Shown here piece after piece: positions 52,570 to 60,864 of a stretch of 64,000 bases of DNA. The position numbers and the translations under genes were made by a program. How positions within the stretch are numbered: the first letter of the stretch is position 1; each line of letters starts with the position of its first letter. The stretch covers positions 2,251,256 through 2,315,255 of the forward strand of contig NZ_STGC01000005.1 in the NCBI RefSeq assembly GCF_005222805.1, written 5' to 3'. The notes below the pieces were generated by a model. That model did not search any database and was not told where the DNA came from. It saw nothing but the letters and a program-made list of their open reading frames with translations. Origin of the DNA: Devosia sp. FKR38. GTDB lineage: Bacteria > Pseudomonadota > Alphaproteobacteria > Rhizobiales > Devosiaceae.

Positions 52570-52592
52570 TTGGGTCACAATTCCTGACCCAA
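52570..52592. promoter_or_regulatory. Inverted repeat before puuE
   Basis: TTGGGTCA (52570-52577) and TGACCCAA (52585-52592) are perfect 8-bp arms around a 7-base spacer, 13 bases before the puuE ATG. A GGGTCA half-site recurs at the same distance before the ureidoglycine aminohydrolase gene (55202-55207). Confidence 0.6.
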
Positions 52593-52605
52593 ATGAGACT
52601 CTGAC

Positions 52606-54024
52606 ATGAACCGCTACCCCCGCGACATGCACGGCTACGGCCCCACCCCGCCCAAGGCCAATTGGCCCGGCGGCGCCCATGTCGCAGTGCAGTTCGTGCT
52701 CAACTACGAAGAGGGCGGCGAGAACAATATCCTGCATGGCGATGGCGCATCGGAGGCCTTTCTGGTCGATGTGCTCGGCACGGCGCCCTGGCCCAACCAG
52801 CGCCACGCCAATGTGGAATCCATGTATGAATATGGCGCCCGCGCTGGCTTCTGGCGGCTGCACCGCCTGTTCACCGAGGCGGAACTCCCGGTCACCGTCT
52901 ATGGCGTCGCCACCGCGCTGATGCGCGCGCCGGCCCAGCTTGCGGCCATGCAGGAGGCGGGCTGGGAAATCGCCAGCCATGGCTACAAATGGATCCAGCA
53001 CAAGGACATGACGCCCGAGGTGGAGCGCGAGCAGATCGCCGAGGCCATCCGCCTGCACACCATCGCCACCGGCGAGCGCCCGCGCGGCTGGTACACCGGC
53101 CGCTCTTCGCTCAACACGGTCGATCTGGTCTCCGAAGTCGGCGGCCTCGCCTATATCTCGGACACCTATGACGACGACCTGCCCTATTGGCGCGTGCATC
53201 AGGGCAAGCCGCAGCTGATCATCCCATATAGCCTGTCAACCAATGACATGCGCTTTGTCACCGGCCCCGGCTTTGACAACGGCGAGGAATATTTCCAGTT
53301 CCTCAAGGACAGCTTTGATTGCCTTTATGCCGAGGGCCAGGCGGGTTCGCCCAAGATGATGTCGCTGGGCCTGCATTGCCGCCTAGTCGGCCAGCCCGGT
53401 CGCTACCAGGGCCTCAAGAAATTCGTCGACTACATCAAGAGCTTCGACAAGGTGTGGATTCCGACGCGCCTGGCCATCGCCGAACATTGGACCAGCGAGC
53501 ATCCCTATGTCGCGCCCGAGGCCATTCCCTCCCAGCTCGACAAGGCCGATTTTGTGGCCCGCTATGGCTCGATCTTCGAGCATTCCCCCTGGATCGCCGA
53601 GCGCGCCTGGAAGGCCGAAATGGGCCCGGCCAATGATACCGCCATTGGCCTGCATTTCGCGCTGCGCAGCCAGTTCCGCATGGCCAGCGCCGACGAGCGC
53701 CTGGGCGTGCTGCGCGCCCATCCTGATCTCGCCGGCAAGCTCGCCGCAGCCAAACGCCTGACGGCAGAATCCACCGCCGAACAGGCCTCGGTGGGCCTCG
53801 ACGCGCTGACCGATGGCGAACGGCAGAAGTTCACCATGCTCAACACCGCCTATGTCGACAAGTTCGGCTTCCCCTTCATCATCGCGGTGCGCGACAATAC
53901 CAAGGCCAGCATCCTTGCGGCTTTCGAGACGCGGCTGACCAATAGTGCTGAAGAAGAATTCGCCGCCGCCTGCGCCCAGGTCGAGCGCATTGCCTTGTTG
54001 CGGCTCAAGGCCATCCTGCCCTGA
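52606..54024 (+). CDS. puuE-uraD: Bifunctional allantoinase (PuuE) / OHCU decarboxylase (UraD)
   Basis: 472 residues, a fusion. Residues 1 to about 300 are the polysaccharide-deacetylase-like allantoinase PuuE (NWPGGAHVAVQFVLNYEEG, WEIASHGYKWIQHKDM, GWYTGRSSLNT). Residues about 309 to 472 are OHCU decarboxylase (YGSIFEHSPWIAERAW, LRAHPDLAGK with its catalytic His). UraD makes S-allantoin and PuuE opens it to allantoate, so two consecutive steps share one chain. It is preceded by its own inverted repeat and separated from the rest of the pathway by the ArsR modules. Confidence 0.94.
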   Translation: MNRYPRDMHGYGPTPPKANWPGGAHVAVQFVLNYEEGGENNILHGDGASEAFLVDVLGTAPWPNQRHANVESMYEYGARAGFWRLHRLFTEAELPVTVYGVATALMRAPAQLAAMQEAGWEIASHGYKWIQHKDMTPEVEREQIAEAIRLHTIATGERPRGWYTGRSSLNTVDLVSEVGGLAYISDTYDDDLPYWRVHQGKPQLIIPYSLSTNDMRFVTGPGFDNGEEYFQFLKDSFDCLYAEGQAGSPKMMSLGLHCRLVGQPGRYQGLKKFVDYIKSFDKVWIPTRLAIAEHWTSEHPYVAPEAIPSQLDKADFVARYGSIFEHSPWIAERAWKAEMGPANDTAIGLHFALRSQFRMASADERLGVLRAHPDLAGKLAAAKRLTAESTAEQASVGLDALTDGERQKFTMLNTAYVDKFGFPFIIAVRDNTKASILAAFETRLTNSAEEEFAAACAQVERIALLRLKAILP

Positions 54025-54041
54025 GGGCAGGCGCAAACGCG

Positions 54042-54179
54042 CTAGCGGTCGGTCTCGCCGTCCGCTGGCTCTTCGTCGCGATCAAACCCGAACAGCATGG
54101 CCAGCACGGCCAGCCAGGGCAGGTTGTGCTGCACCCAATGGTGCGGGGAAACGCCGATACTCAACAACACATCACGCAT
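54042..54179 (-). CDS. Candidate 45-residue small protein
   Basis: An ATG at 54179 opens a 45-codon frame to TAG at 54042. It would encode a short amphipathic/hydrophobic core (HNLPWLAVLAMLFGF) and an acidic tail (DRDEEPADGETDR). Protein-like composition supports it. The ribosome site is weak (GGGA two bases away). It lies 60 bases after the SRPBCC gene on the same strand and overlaps no other gene. Confidence 0.4.
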   Translation of the reverse strand: MRDVLLSIGVSPHHWVQHNLPWLAVLAMLFGFDRDEEPADGETDR

Positions 54180-54239
54180 GATCCCAGCATCATCGTCGCA
54201 ACTGTTGAAGATTGCGTAACCTTATCTTGCCGCCAAGGC

Positions 54240-54752
54240 CTATTTGTAGAAGCCCTCGCGCAGGTTGATGCCATGCTCGAGAAAAGCCTTCATGGCGCAC
54301 AGCATGGCCGTCCAGCCTTCGCAATTGCCATAGGATGATTTGAGGCCGCCCGGCGTCTGCCGCCAGCCGCTTTCGGAAATCGTCACCAGGGTGCGGCCAT
54401 CCTCAAGCGCGGTGAAGTCCATGGTCACGTTGGTCTTGTAGCCGATGGCCTGCGGCGTCTCGCCCGTCGTGCTGGGTTCGCTTGCTTCGCTCGCATCCCA
54501 CCGCAGCACGATCCTTCTGTCAGGCACCACTTCGACCACCTCTACCGGGTACGCACCGGGAAAATCGTGAAAGTCCCAGATCACCGTGGCCCCCGTCTCC
54601 AGGCGCCCCTTGGCGCCGCCAGTGGTGAAATATCCCGACAACTGGCCAGGATCCGCCACGGCTTCGAACACGTCATGCACCGGCTTGTTGATCCGGCCCG
54701 AGACCCGGAACTGGATCTGCAGATCTTTCTCCTTGGCGACAACGGCACGCAT
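54240..54752 (-). CDS. SRPBCC-family protein (second module)
   Basis: 170 residues with GGAG eight bases before the ATG at 54752. IQFRVSGRINKPVHDVFEAV begins the fold, and GGLKSSYGNCEGWTAMLCAM is the C-terminal helix typical of AHSA1-like proteins. It is divergent from an ArsR regulator with only 52 bases between, so both are likely controlled by the same operator. Confidence 0.9.
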   Translation of the reverse strand: MRAVVAKEKDLQIQFRVSGRINKPVHDVFEAVADPGQLSGYFTTGGAKGRLETGATVIWDFHDFPGAYPVEVVEVVPDRRIVLRWDASEASEPSTTGETPQAIGYKTNVTMDFTALEDGRTLVTISESGWRQTPGGLKSSYGNCEGWTAMLCAMKAFLEHGINLREGFYK

Positions 54753-54769
54753 GAGCCCATCTCCTTCGG

Positions 54770-54806
54770 TTGACTGCAGGGACAATATGTTATAATTTCA
54801 TAACAT
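54770..54806 (+). promoter_or_regulatory. ArsR promoter with overlapping palindrome
   Basis: TTGACT (54770-54775) and TATAAT (54791-54796) with a 15-base spacer form a promoter. ATGTTAT (54787-54793) and ATAACAT (54800-54806) form a dyad covering the -10 and the ATG at 54805. Transcription would begin almost at the start codon, so the mRNA is probably leaderless. Confidence 0.65.
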
Positions 54807-55140
54807 GTCAAATGACGACGCAGACGACCTGATTTTCAAGGCTTTGGGCCACCGCGTGCGGCGGCGACTTCTCGATCTCCTCAAGACCGAGTCACTGACC
54901 ACTGGCATGCTCTGCGACCTCTTCCCCGAGCTCGACCGTTGCACCGTGATGCAGCACTTGGGCGTATTGGAAGACGCGGGCCTGGTGGTGGCCGAAAAGC
55001 GCGGCCGCGAGCGCTGGAACCATCTCGATGCCCTGCCTATTCACGCCATCCACGAGCGCTTCATCGGCCCTTACGCCGCTTATGCCGCGAGCATGCTGAG
55101 CCGCCTGCGGCGTGACCTCGACGCCCCTGCCGAGGTCTGA
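54805..55140 (+). CDS. ArsR-family transcriptional repressor (second module)
   Basis: 111 residues. KALGHRVRRRLLDLLKTESL, then DLFPELDRCTVMQHLGVLED and KRGRERWNHLDALPI make up the winged helix. It holds two Cys but no recognised metal site. No ribosome-binding site precedes the ATG; the promoter abuts it. It is divergent from an SRPBCC gene, mirroring the ArsR-AHSA1 logic of the 51-kb unit. It probably represses itself and its neighbour. Confidence 0.88.
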   Translation: MSNDDADDLIFKALGHRVRRRLLDLLKTESLTTGMLCDLFPELDRCTVMQHLGVLEDAGLVVAEKRGRERWNHLDALPIHAIHERFIGPYAAYAASMLSRLRRDLDAPAEV

Positions 55141-55233
55141 ACCGCGCCAAGCACCCCAGACGCGCCACCCATGGTCTTGCGCCGCGCAAGCCTCTAGTGT
55201 GGGGTCAGAATCGTCAGTGTTGAACCCTTGCCC

Positions 55234-56058
55234 ATGGCCTCCACCTACGCCTCCCCCGCCGCCGGTCTGCCCGGCCAGATGGCCCTCCACACCGGCCGCG
55301 CCGTTTTCACCGAAGCCTATGCGCTGATCCCGCGCGGGGTGATGACCGACATTGTCACCAGCTATCTGCCACATTGGCGTGATGAGCGCTGCTGGGTCAT
55401 CGCCCGGCCCATGTCCGGCTTCTCCGAGACCTTTTCCCAATACATCATGGAAGTCATGCCCGGCGGCGGCAGCGATCGGCCTGAGCTCGATCCCGGTGCC
55501 GAGGGCGTGCTGTTCGTGGTCGAAGGCCAGGCCACTGTGACCATCGAAGGCAAGAGCCATCTGCTCAAGCCCGGTGGCTATGCCTATCTGCCACCCGGCT
55601 GCGCCTGGAGCCTGCTCAACAAGGGCACGGTTCCGGTGCGCTTCCATTGGGTGCGCAAGCGCTACCAGCAGGTCGATGGCATCGAGGTGCCGGCGCCCTT
55701 CGTCGCCAATGAGCAGGACGAACCCATCATCTGGATGCCTGGCACCAAGAACACCTGGGGCACCACCCGTTTCGTCGCGCCCACCGACATGCGCCACGAC
55801 ATGCATGTCAACATCGTCACCCTTGAGCCCGGCGCGGTCATTCCCTTCGAGGAAACCCACGTCATGGAGCATGGGCTCTATGTGCTTGAGGGCAAGGCCG
55901 TCTATCGCCTCAACCGCGACTGGGTCGAGGTCGAGGCCGGCGACTTCATGTGGCTGCGCGCCTTTTGCCCCCAGGCCTGCTATGCCGGCCCCGAGCGCTT
56001 CCGCTACCTGCTCTACAAAGACGTCAACCGCCACATGCCGCTGGGCGTCTTCCGGTGA
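55234..56058 (+). CDS. allE: (S)-ureidoglycine aminohydrolase
   Basis: 274 residues, a bicupin protein. YALIPRGVMTDIVTSYLPHW, then EGVLFVVEGQATVTIEG and FEETHVMEHGLYVLEGKAVY match the UGlyAH family, whose second cupin holds manganese and converts ureidoglycine to ureidoglycolate with release of ammonia. No clear ribosome site precedes the ATG at 55234; a TTG at 55228 is in frame. Its stop overlaps the GTG of allA, so they act as a pair. Confidence 0.93.
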   Translation: MASTYASPAAGLPGQMALHTGRAVFTEAYALIPRGVMTDIVTSYLPHWRDERCWVIARPMSGFSETFSQYIMEVMPGGGSDRPELDPGAEGVLFVVEGQATVTIEGKSHLLKPGGYAYLPPGCAWSLLNKGTVPVRFHWVRKRYQQVDGIEVPAPFVANEQDEPIIWMPGTKNTWGTTRFVAPTDMRHDMHVNIVTLEPGAVIPFEETHVMEHGLYVLEGKAVYRLNRDWVEVEAGDFMWLRAFCPQACYAGPERFRYLLYKDVNRHMPLGVFR

Positions 56059-56543
56059 CCCAGATCCGGATCGAACCGCTGAGCGCTGAGGCTTTTGCGC
56101 CGTTCGGCCAGGTCATCGAAATGGCCGGCGCCCATCACTACCCCATCAATGCCGGCATGACCGAGCGCTACCACGATCTGGCGCGCGTCGAGCTGGCGGG
56201 GGTCCATGCCCGCCCGCTGATCTCGATCTTCCGCGGTCAACCCTATGCCCTGCCGCTGCCGCTCAAGCTGGTCGAGCGCCATCCCCTGGGCAGCCAGGCC
56301 TTCTATCCGCTCGGGCAGAGCCCCTGGCTAGTCATCGTCGCCGAAGATGATGCCGGCCAACCGGTGCGGCTGCGCGCCTTCCAGCCGTCGCCGGGCCAGG
56401 GCGTCAACATCGCCATCAACACCTGGCACGGCGTTCTCACCCCGCTGGAGGTTGCCGCCGATTTCCTCGTCGTCGACCGTGGCGGCGACGGCATCAACCT
56501 GGAAGAACACCACTTCGACGCGCCGTGGATGATCTCGGCCTGA
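56055..56543 (+). CDS. allA: Ureidoglycolate lyase
   Basis: 162 residues from a GTG inside the allE stop (GTGA). EPLSAEAFAPFGQVIEM, SIFRGQPYALPLPLKLVERH and INTWHGVLTPLEVAADFLVV are family hallmarks. It splits ureidoglycolate into glyoxylate and urea, the last committed step of this pathway; the glyoxylate can enter malate synthase. No urease is in the window. Confidence 0.95.
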   Translation: MTQIRIEPLSAEAFAPFGQVIEMAGAHHYPINAGMTERYHDLARVELAGVHARPLISIFRGQPYALPLPLKLVERHPLGSQAFYPLGQSPWLVIVAEDDAGQPVRLRAFQPSPGQGVNIAINTWHGVLTPLEVAADFLVVDRGGDGINLEEHHFDAPWMISA

Positions 56544-56629
56544 GCCCGGCCATTTAACCCCATTCCGAACCGCGACTCCTCTTCCGCCCCGGTCTCGGCT
56601 ACAGTTCCGGCATTGAGAGGGAGGTCTCG

Positions 56630-57412
56630 ATGCTGCAAACCTTGTCGAAATGCGCTGCCTGGCTTTTGGCCGGCCTGATTGTGCTGACTCTTGCCGCGCC
56701 GGCCCAGGCCGTCGACATCACCTTTGCCGGCAACGTCTCCTACCGCGAGCGCATCACCCTCCCGCCCGACGCAGAGCTGGTCATCAGCCTCGTCAGCCTG
56801 CCCGGCCAGCACCGCGTCGTCAGCGCCCAGGCGGCTCTGGGCAAGACCAACTCGCCCTTTCAATTCAGCCTGGCCGTCCGCAGCAGCGTATTGGCCGATG
56901 CGGGCAGCTATGGCCTTGTGGCCGAAATCTGGTCAGGCGGCTATGCCATATTCAGCAATGCCCGGCCGGTGCCCGTCGATCCCCTGCTGCCCAGCGGCAT
57001 CCTGATACCGGTTGAGCACCGCGCGCCACCGCCTCACGACGCGCCCGAGCAGGTCCTGCTGCCCGTCGAGGCGCCCAATCCATTGCTCGACACGGCCTGG
57101 ACAGTCACCAGCATCGGCGGCGAGCCCATTCTGCCGCAAACCAATGTGACGCTGTCGATCGCCGATGATTTCCGCGCGGGCGGCAGCGGCGGCTGCAACA
57201 GCTATTTCAGTGAGGCCGAGTTTGCCGCGCCGCCGCTGACATTCTCCCCCATCGCCAGCACGCGCATGGCGTGCGACCCCGCCATCATGGCGCAAGAGGC
57301 CCGTTTCTTTGCCGCGCTCGAAGCCACCGCGGGCTACGACCTCTCGGGCGACGCCCTGCAATTGGTCGATGCGGCGGGCGTTGCCCTCGTCGGTCTGGTG
57401 CGTCAGCCCTGA
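56630..57412 (+). CDS. Secreted YbaY-like/META domain protein
   Basis: 260 residues. A signal peptide (CAAWLLAGLIVLTLAAPAQA) precedes a YbaY/YscW-like beta domain (VDITFAGNVSYRERITLPPD) and a META/HslJ domain with GGSGGCNSYF and a second Cys in TRMACDP. There is no lipobox, so it is periplasmic. META proteins are linked to envelope stress or novobiocin tolerance; the role here is unknown. It starts after a promoter gap of 86 bases. Confidence 0.85.
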   Translation: MLQTLSKCAAWLLAGLIVLTLAAPAQAVDITFAGNVSYRERITLPPDAELVISLVSLPGQHRVVSAQAALGKTNSPFQFSLAVRSSVLADAGSYGLVAEIWSGGYAIFSNARPVPVDPLLPSGILIPVEHRAPPPHDAPEQVLLPVEAPNPLLDTAWTVTSIGGEPILPQTNVTLSIADDFRAGGSGGCNSYFSEAEFAAPPLTFSPIASTRMACDPAIMAQEARFFAALEATAGYDLSGDALQLVDAAGVALVGLVRQP

Positions 57413-57470
57413 ACCGGGCTTTTCAAGGCAACGCTGGCTGATTAGGCTCTGCCGAACCTATGGGGCCGCA

Positions 57471-58094
57471 ATGAACAATACCGACCTGATCTCCCGCCTG
57501 CTTGACGTGATCGAACACGACATTGCCCCGGTTACCCGGCGCGGCGTGACCAAGGGCAACAAGCTGTTTGGCGCCGCCATCCTGCGCAAGTCGGACCTGT
57601 CGGTGGTGGTCGCCGAGACCAATAACGAAACCGAGAACCCGCTGTGGCATGGCGAAATGCACGCCATCAAGCGCTTCTTCGAACTCCCCGCCGACCAGCG
57701 CCCCGACGTCAAGGAATGCCTGTTCCTGGCCACCCACGAGCCCTGCTCGCTGTGCCTATCCGGCATTACCTGGTCTGGCTTTGACAATTTCTACTATCTG
57801 TTCAGCTACGAGGACACGCGGGACAGCTTCGCCATTCCCTATGACATCGCCATCCTCAAGGCGGTCTATGCCGTGCCGGAACCCGAGACCGGGCTGGTCT
57901 CGCCTGACCGCCCGCTCTACAACCGCACCAATCAATATTGGACCAGCCACAACATCGGCGGGATGATTGCGGCCCTATCGCGCGATGATCGCGAGGCCCT
58001 GGTCGCCCGCTTCGATGACATAACCGGGCTCTATGCAGAGCTTTCGTCCGTCTATCAGAAGGACAAGGGCAACAAGGGCATTCCGCTGGCCTGA
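57471..58094 (+). CDS. Cytidine/deoxycytidylate-deaminase-fold nucleoside deaminase
   Basis: 207 residues. Zinc-site motifs HGEMHAIK and HEPCSLCLSG (PCxxC) are intact with the catalytic Glu. The chain is longer than cytosine or guanine deaminases, with a C-terminal half (YNRTNQYWTSHNIGGMIAA) that I do not recognise. It may act on a base or nucleoside, but it is not in the purine operons and its substrate is open. Confidence 0.83.
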   Translation: MNNTDLISRLLDVIEHDIAPVTRRGVTKGNKLFGAAILRKSDLSVVVAETNNETENPLWHGEMHAIKRFFELPADQRPDVKECLFLATHEPCSLCLSGITWSGFDNFYYLFSYEDTRDSFAIPYDIAILKAVYAVPEPETGLVSPDRPLYNRTNQYWTSHNIGGMIAALSRDDREALVARFDDITGLYAELSSVYQKDKGNKGIPLA

Positions 58095-58240
58095 GCGGTC
58101 GCGTCGGGCGCCGCGGTGAATTCACTGCGCGGCACCGCCGCAAACGTCCCAGCATAGGCGCCAAGGCTGATCAGCACAGCCGTGAGCGCCGCCAGCGCCC
58201 ACTGCCTCAACCTGCTTTGCCCCAAAGGCCGACGCTGCAC
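58055..58240 (-). CDS. Possible small exported protein
   Basis: 61 residues from a GTG at 58240 (a second GTG at 58243 abuts it), GGAAG upstream. LRQWALAALTAVLISLGAYA is a signal peptide or membrane anchor, followed by a short Ala-rich tail. Its 3' end overlaps the end of the convergent deaminase gene by 40 bases. Support is moderate: signal-like N-terminus, no homology recognised. Confidence 0.42.
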   Translation of the reverse strand: MQRRPLGQSRLRQWALAALTAVLISLGAYAGTFAAVPRSEFTAAPDATAQASGMPLLPLSF

Positions 58241-58415
58241 CACTTCTTCCGACCCTGCTCACGCATCTGCCACAACATGGCTCTGGCTTGCGCCCTTTGC
58301 CGATCACAAGAAAGCCCGGCTGGCGCATGCCAGCCATGAGACGCCGTTTCGCCACATCGTGACCCCATTGCGCGCCTATGACGGCAGGCATCGTCAACGA
58401 CACATGAGGCGCACC

Positions 58416-59192
58416 ATGCCGCAGACAGATCCCACGACCACCACCAACACCCCGCTTCTGGCCATCTTCACTGACTTCGACGGGACACTGGTCGAGCTGG
58501 CTGAAACGCCCGATGCCGTCTCCGTCCCCGACGCCCTTGCCCACCGCCTCGAACAGACCGCCCGCGAATTCGACAGTGCCTTCGCCGTGCTGACCGGGCG
58601 CGAAATCGCCGATATCGATCGCTTCCTGTCGCCGCTTCAGCTGCCCATCGCCGGCGCCCATGGTGCCCAGCGCCGCCGCGCCGATGGCTTTGTCGAGCCG
58701 ATTGATCCGGCCAGCCTGCGCGACGCCCAAGCCATCGCCCAGGCCCTGTCGCCCTTGCTCATTGCCCATCCCGACCTGCTGCTGGAAACCAAGCAGGGCG
58801 CCGTCGCGCTGCATTTCCGCCAGGCGCCCGAACTCGAAACCGCCGTCCGCACCGCCATGGAAGAGGCCCTGCGCGCCGTTGGCGGTTTCTCCCTGGTCCC
58901 CGGCAAGATGGTCTATGAGGCCCGCCCACAAGGCGTCAGCAAGGGCGATGCCCTGCGGGCCTTCATGCGTGAGGAGCCGTTCCTCGGCCGCACGCCTATT
59001 TTCATCGGCGACGATGTCACCGACGAGGACGCCTTCATTGCGGCCCAGGACCTGGGCGGCATCGGCATCAAGCTGGGCGAAGGCGAAACCGCCGCCCGCA
59101 TGCGCATTGCCGACATCGCCTCTGTCCACGCCCTGATCCAGGGCCTGGGCGATATCGCGGCCCGCGAACGCGAATTCACGCCGATCCATTGA
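58416..59192 (+). CDS. otsB: Trehalose-6-phosphate phosphatase
   Basis: 258 residues, a HAD-family phosphatase. Motif I is FTDFDGTLVEL and motif IV is IFIGDDVTDEDAFI, with AHGAQRRR near the substrate site. GAGG six bases before the ATG at 58416 favours it over ATG 58404. It dephosphorylates trehalose-6-phosphate to trehalose, an osmo- and desiccation protectant. It precedes otsA by 127 bases containing a strong hairpin. Confidence 0.94.
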   Translation: MPQTDPTTTTNTPLLAIFTDFDGTLVELAETPDAVSVPDALAHRLEQTAREFDSAFAVLTGREIADIDRFLSPLQLPIAGAHGAQRRRADGFVEPIDPASLRDAQAIAQALSPLLIAHPDLLLETKQGAVALHFRQAPELETAVRTAMEEALRAVGGFSLVPGKMVYEARPQGVSKGDALRAFMREEPFLGRTPIFIGDDVTDEDAFIAAQDLGGIGIKLGEGETAARMRIADIASVHALIQGLGDIAAREREFTPIH

Positions 59193-59200
59193 TAGGGCCT

Positions 59201-59228
59201 ACGGAAGGCCCGGGGTCGGGCCTTCCGT
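59201..59228 (+). other. Perfect hairpin between otsB and otsA
   Basis: ACGGAAGGCCC (59201-59211) and GGGCCTTCCGT (59218-59228), an 11-bp perfect stem with a 6-base loop, beginning 8 bases after otsB. No T-run follows, so it may attenuate or stabilise the message rather than terminate it. Confidence 0.6.
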
Positions 59229-59319
59229 ACCATCGCCTTGCAAACCGAGACGGCCGGAGCCGACTGCGCGCCCGCACCGGCAGCGCGCCCGCCGTCTCAC
59301 CAGCGCCTGGGGGTAAACC

Positions 59320-60735
59320 ATGAGCAGACTGATTGTCGTTTCCAACCGCACACCCGGCAAGGGTCCCGCCGCCGGCGGCCTGGCCGTGGCGCTGCGCAAG
59401 ACCCTCGCCGCACGCGACGGCTTCTGGTTCGGCTGGTCCGGCAAGCTGGCAGAATCCCCGTCCGAAGCGGCAGTTTTTGAGGATATCGACGGCCTCAGCG
59501 TCGCCCAGATCGATCTGACGCGCGAGGATCACCACGCCTATTATGCCGGCTTTTCCAATTCCATCTTGTGGCCCAGCTTCCACCTCCGGCTCGATCTGGC
59601 CACCATCGAGGGCCATTGGTACGAGGGCTATCGCGCCGTCAACCGCCAGTTCGCCCGCGCCCTGCTGCCGCTGCTGGAGCCCGATGATGTCATTTGGGTG
59701 CATGACTATCATCTGATCCCGCTGGCCAACGAGCTGCGCAGTCTGGGCGCGCGCAACCGCATCGGGTTCTATCTCCACATCCCCTTCCCCACCACCGATG
59801 CGCTCTATGCCATTCCGCATCACAACGAACTGATGCGCGACCTGTCGCGCTATGATGTTGTCGGCCTGCAGGCCAACCGCGATGTCGGCGCTTTCACCGA
59901 GTTTGCCGAACATCAGTCCCCATCGAGCCTGTCGGGCAATCCGCTGCGCTCGGTGGACTTCTCGCGCACGGAAACGGCGGCCTTCCCCATCGGTTCAGAC
60001 CCTGACGCTTTCGCCCGCCTTGCGGTGACGCCGGCGGCCACCAAGATGGTCCGCCGCGTCGAGCGCAGCCTGCGCGACAGCAAGCTGATCCTAGGCGTTG
60101 ATCGGCTCGACTATTCCAAGGGCCTGCCGCAGCGCATTGAGGCCTATGAAAAGCTGCTCGACAATGACACCCGCTTCCGGCGCACCGTGCACATGATGCA
60201 GGTCGCACCGCCATCGCGCGACACCATCAAGGAATACCAGGAGACCAGCGACACGCTGGACGCCATCTGTGGTCGCGTCATGGGCCGCTTCTCCGAGCCC
60301 GACTGGCAGCCGCTGACCTATGTCAAGCGCGCCTATGGCCAACCGAGCCTCGCCGGTCTCTATCGGCTGGCCCGCGTTGGTCTGGTCACACCGCTGCGCG
60401 ACGGCATGAACCTGGTGGCCCATGAGTTCATCGCCTCCCAGGACCCGACCAATCCGGGTGTGCTGATCCTGTCGCGCTTTGCCGGCGCGGCCGAGATCTT
60501 CCCCGAGGCCATCCAGGTCAATCCCTTTGACACCGACGAGACGGCTGAGGCGCTGCGCATGGCGCTGGACATGCCGCTCGATGAGCGTATCGCCCGCTGG
60601 ACGGCGCTGATGGACGCTGCGCGCCTGCACAGCGTCGACAACTGGGCAGCCAGCTTCCTGGCACGTCTGTCGCCCGACACCAGCGGCGCGGCCAGTGGAA
60701 CGCGCGACATGCTCTACTTGGCGTCGACCGGCTGA
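59320..60735 (+). CDS. otsA: Trehalose-6-phosphate synthase
   Basis: 471 residues, a GT20 glycosyltransferase joining UDP-glucose and glucose-6-phosphate. Landmarks: [11 protein letters not shown] near the N-terminus, [31 protein letters not shown] and [17 protein letters not shown]. Downstream of otsB in the order otsB-otsA. It is followed by a 129-base gap before a Tat-exported dioxygenase. Confidence 0.96.
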   Translation: MSRLIVVSNRTPGKGPAAGGLAVALRKTLAARDGFWFGWSGKLAESPSEAAVFEDIDGLSVAQIDLTREDHHAYYAGFSNSILWPSFHLRLDLATIEGHWYEGYRAVNRQFARALLPLLEPDDVIWVHDYHLIPLANELRSLGARNRIGFYLHIPFPTTDALYAIPHHNELMRDLSRYDVVGLQANRDVGAFTEFAEHQSPSSLSGNPLRSVDFSRTETAAFPIGSDPDAFARLAVTPAATKMVRRVERSLRDSKLILGVDRLDYSKGLPQRIEAYEKLLDNDTRFRRTVHMMQVAPPSRDTIKEYQETSDTLDAICGRVMGRFSEPDWQPLTYVKRAYGQPSLAGLYRLARVGLVTPLRDGMNLVAHEFIASQDPTNPGVLILSRFAGAAEIFPEAIQVNPFDTDETAEALRMALDMPLDERIARWTALMDAARLHSVDNWAASFLARLSPDTSGAASGTRDMLYLASTG

Positions 60736-60864
60736 GATCCTTGCCGCTTTGTCATGCACCTGTCCGCACTTTAAGACACGGCGCGCCCTGCGCCTGCTAG
60801 ACCCCGAGCATCATCGCCGGCGTTGAGCGGACCTGTCCGAGACCGGCCAGACAAGGGACAAGCC

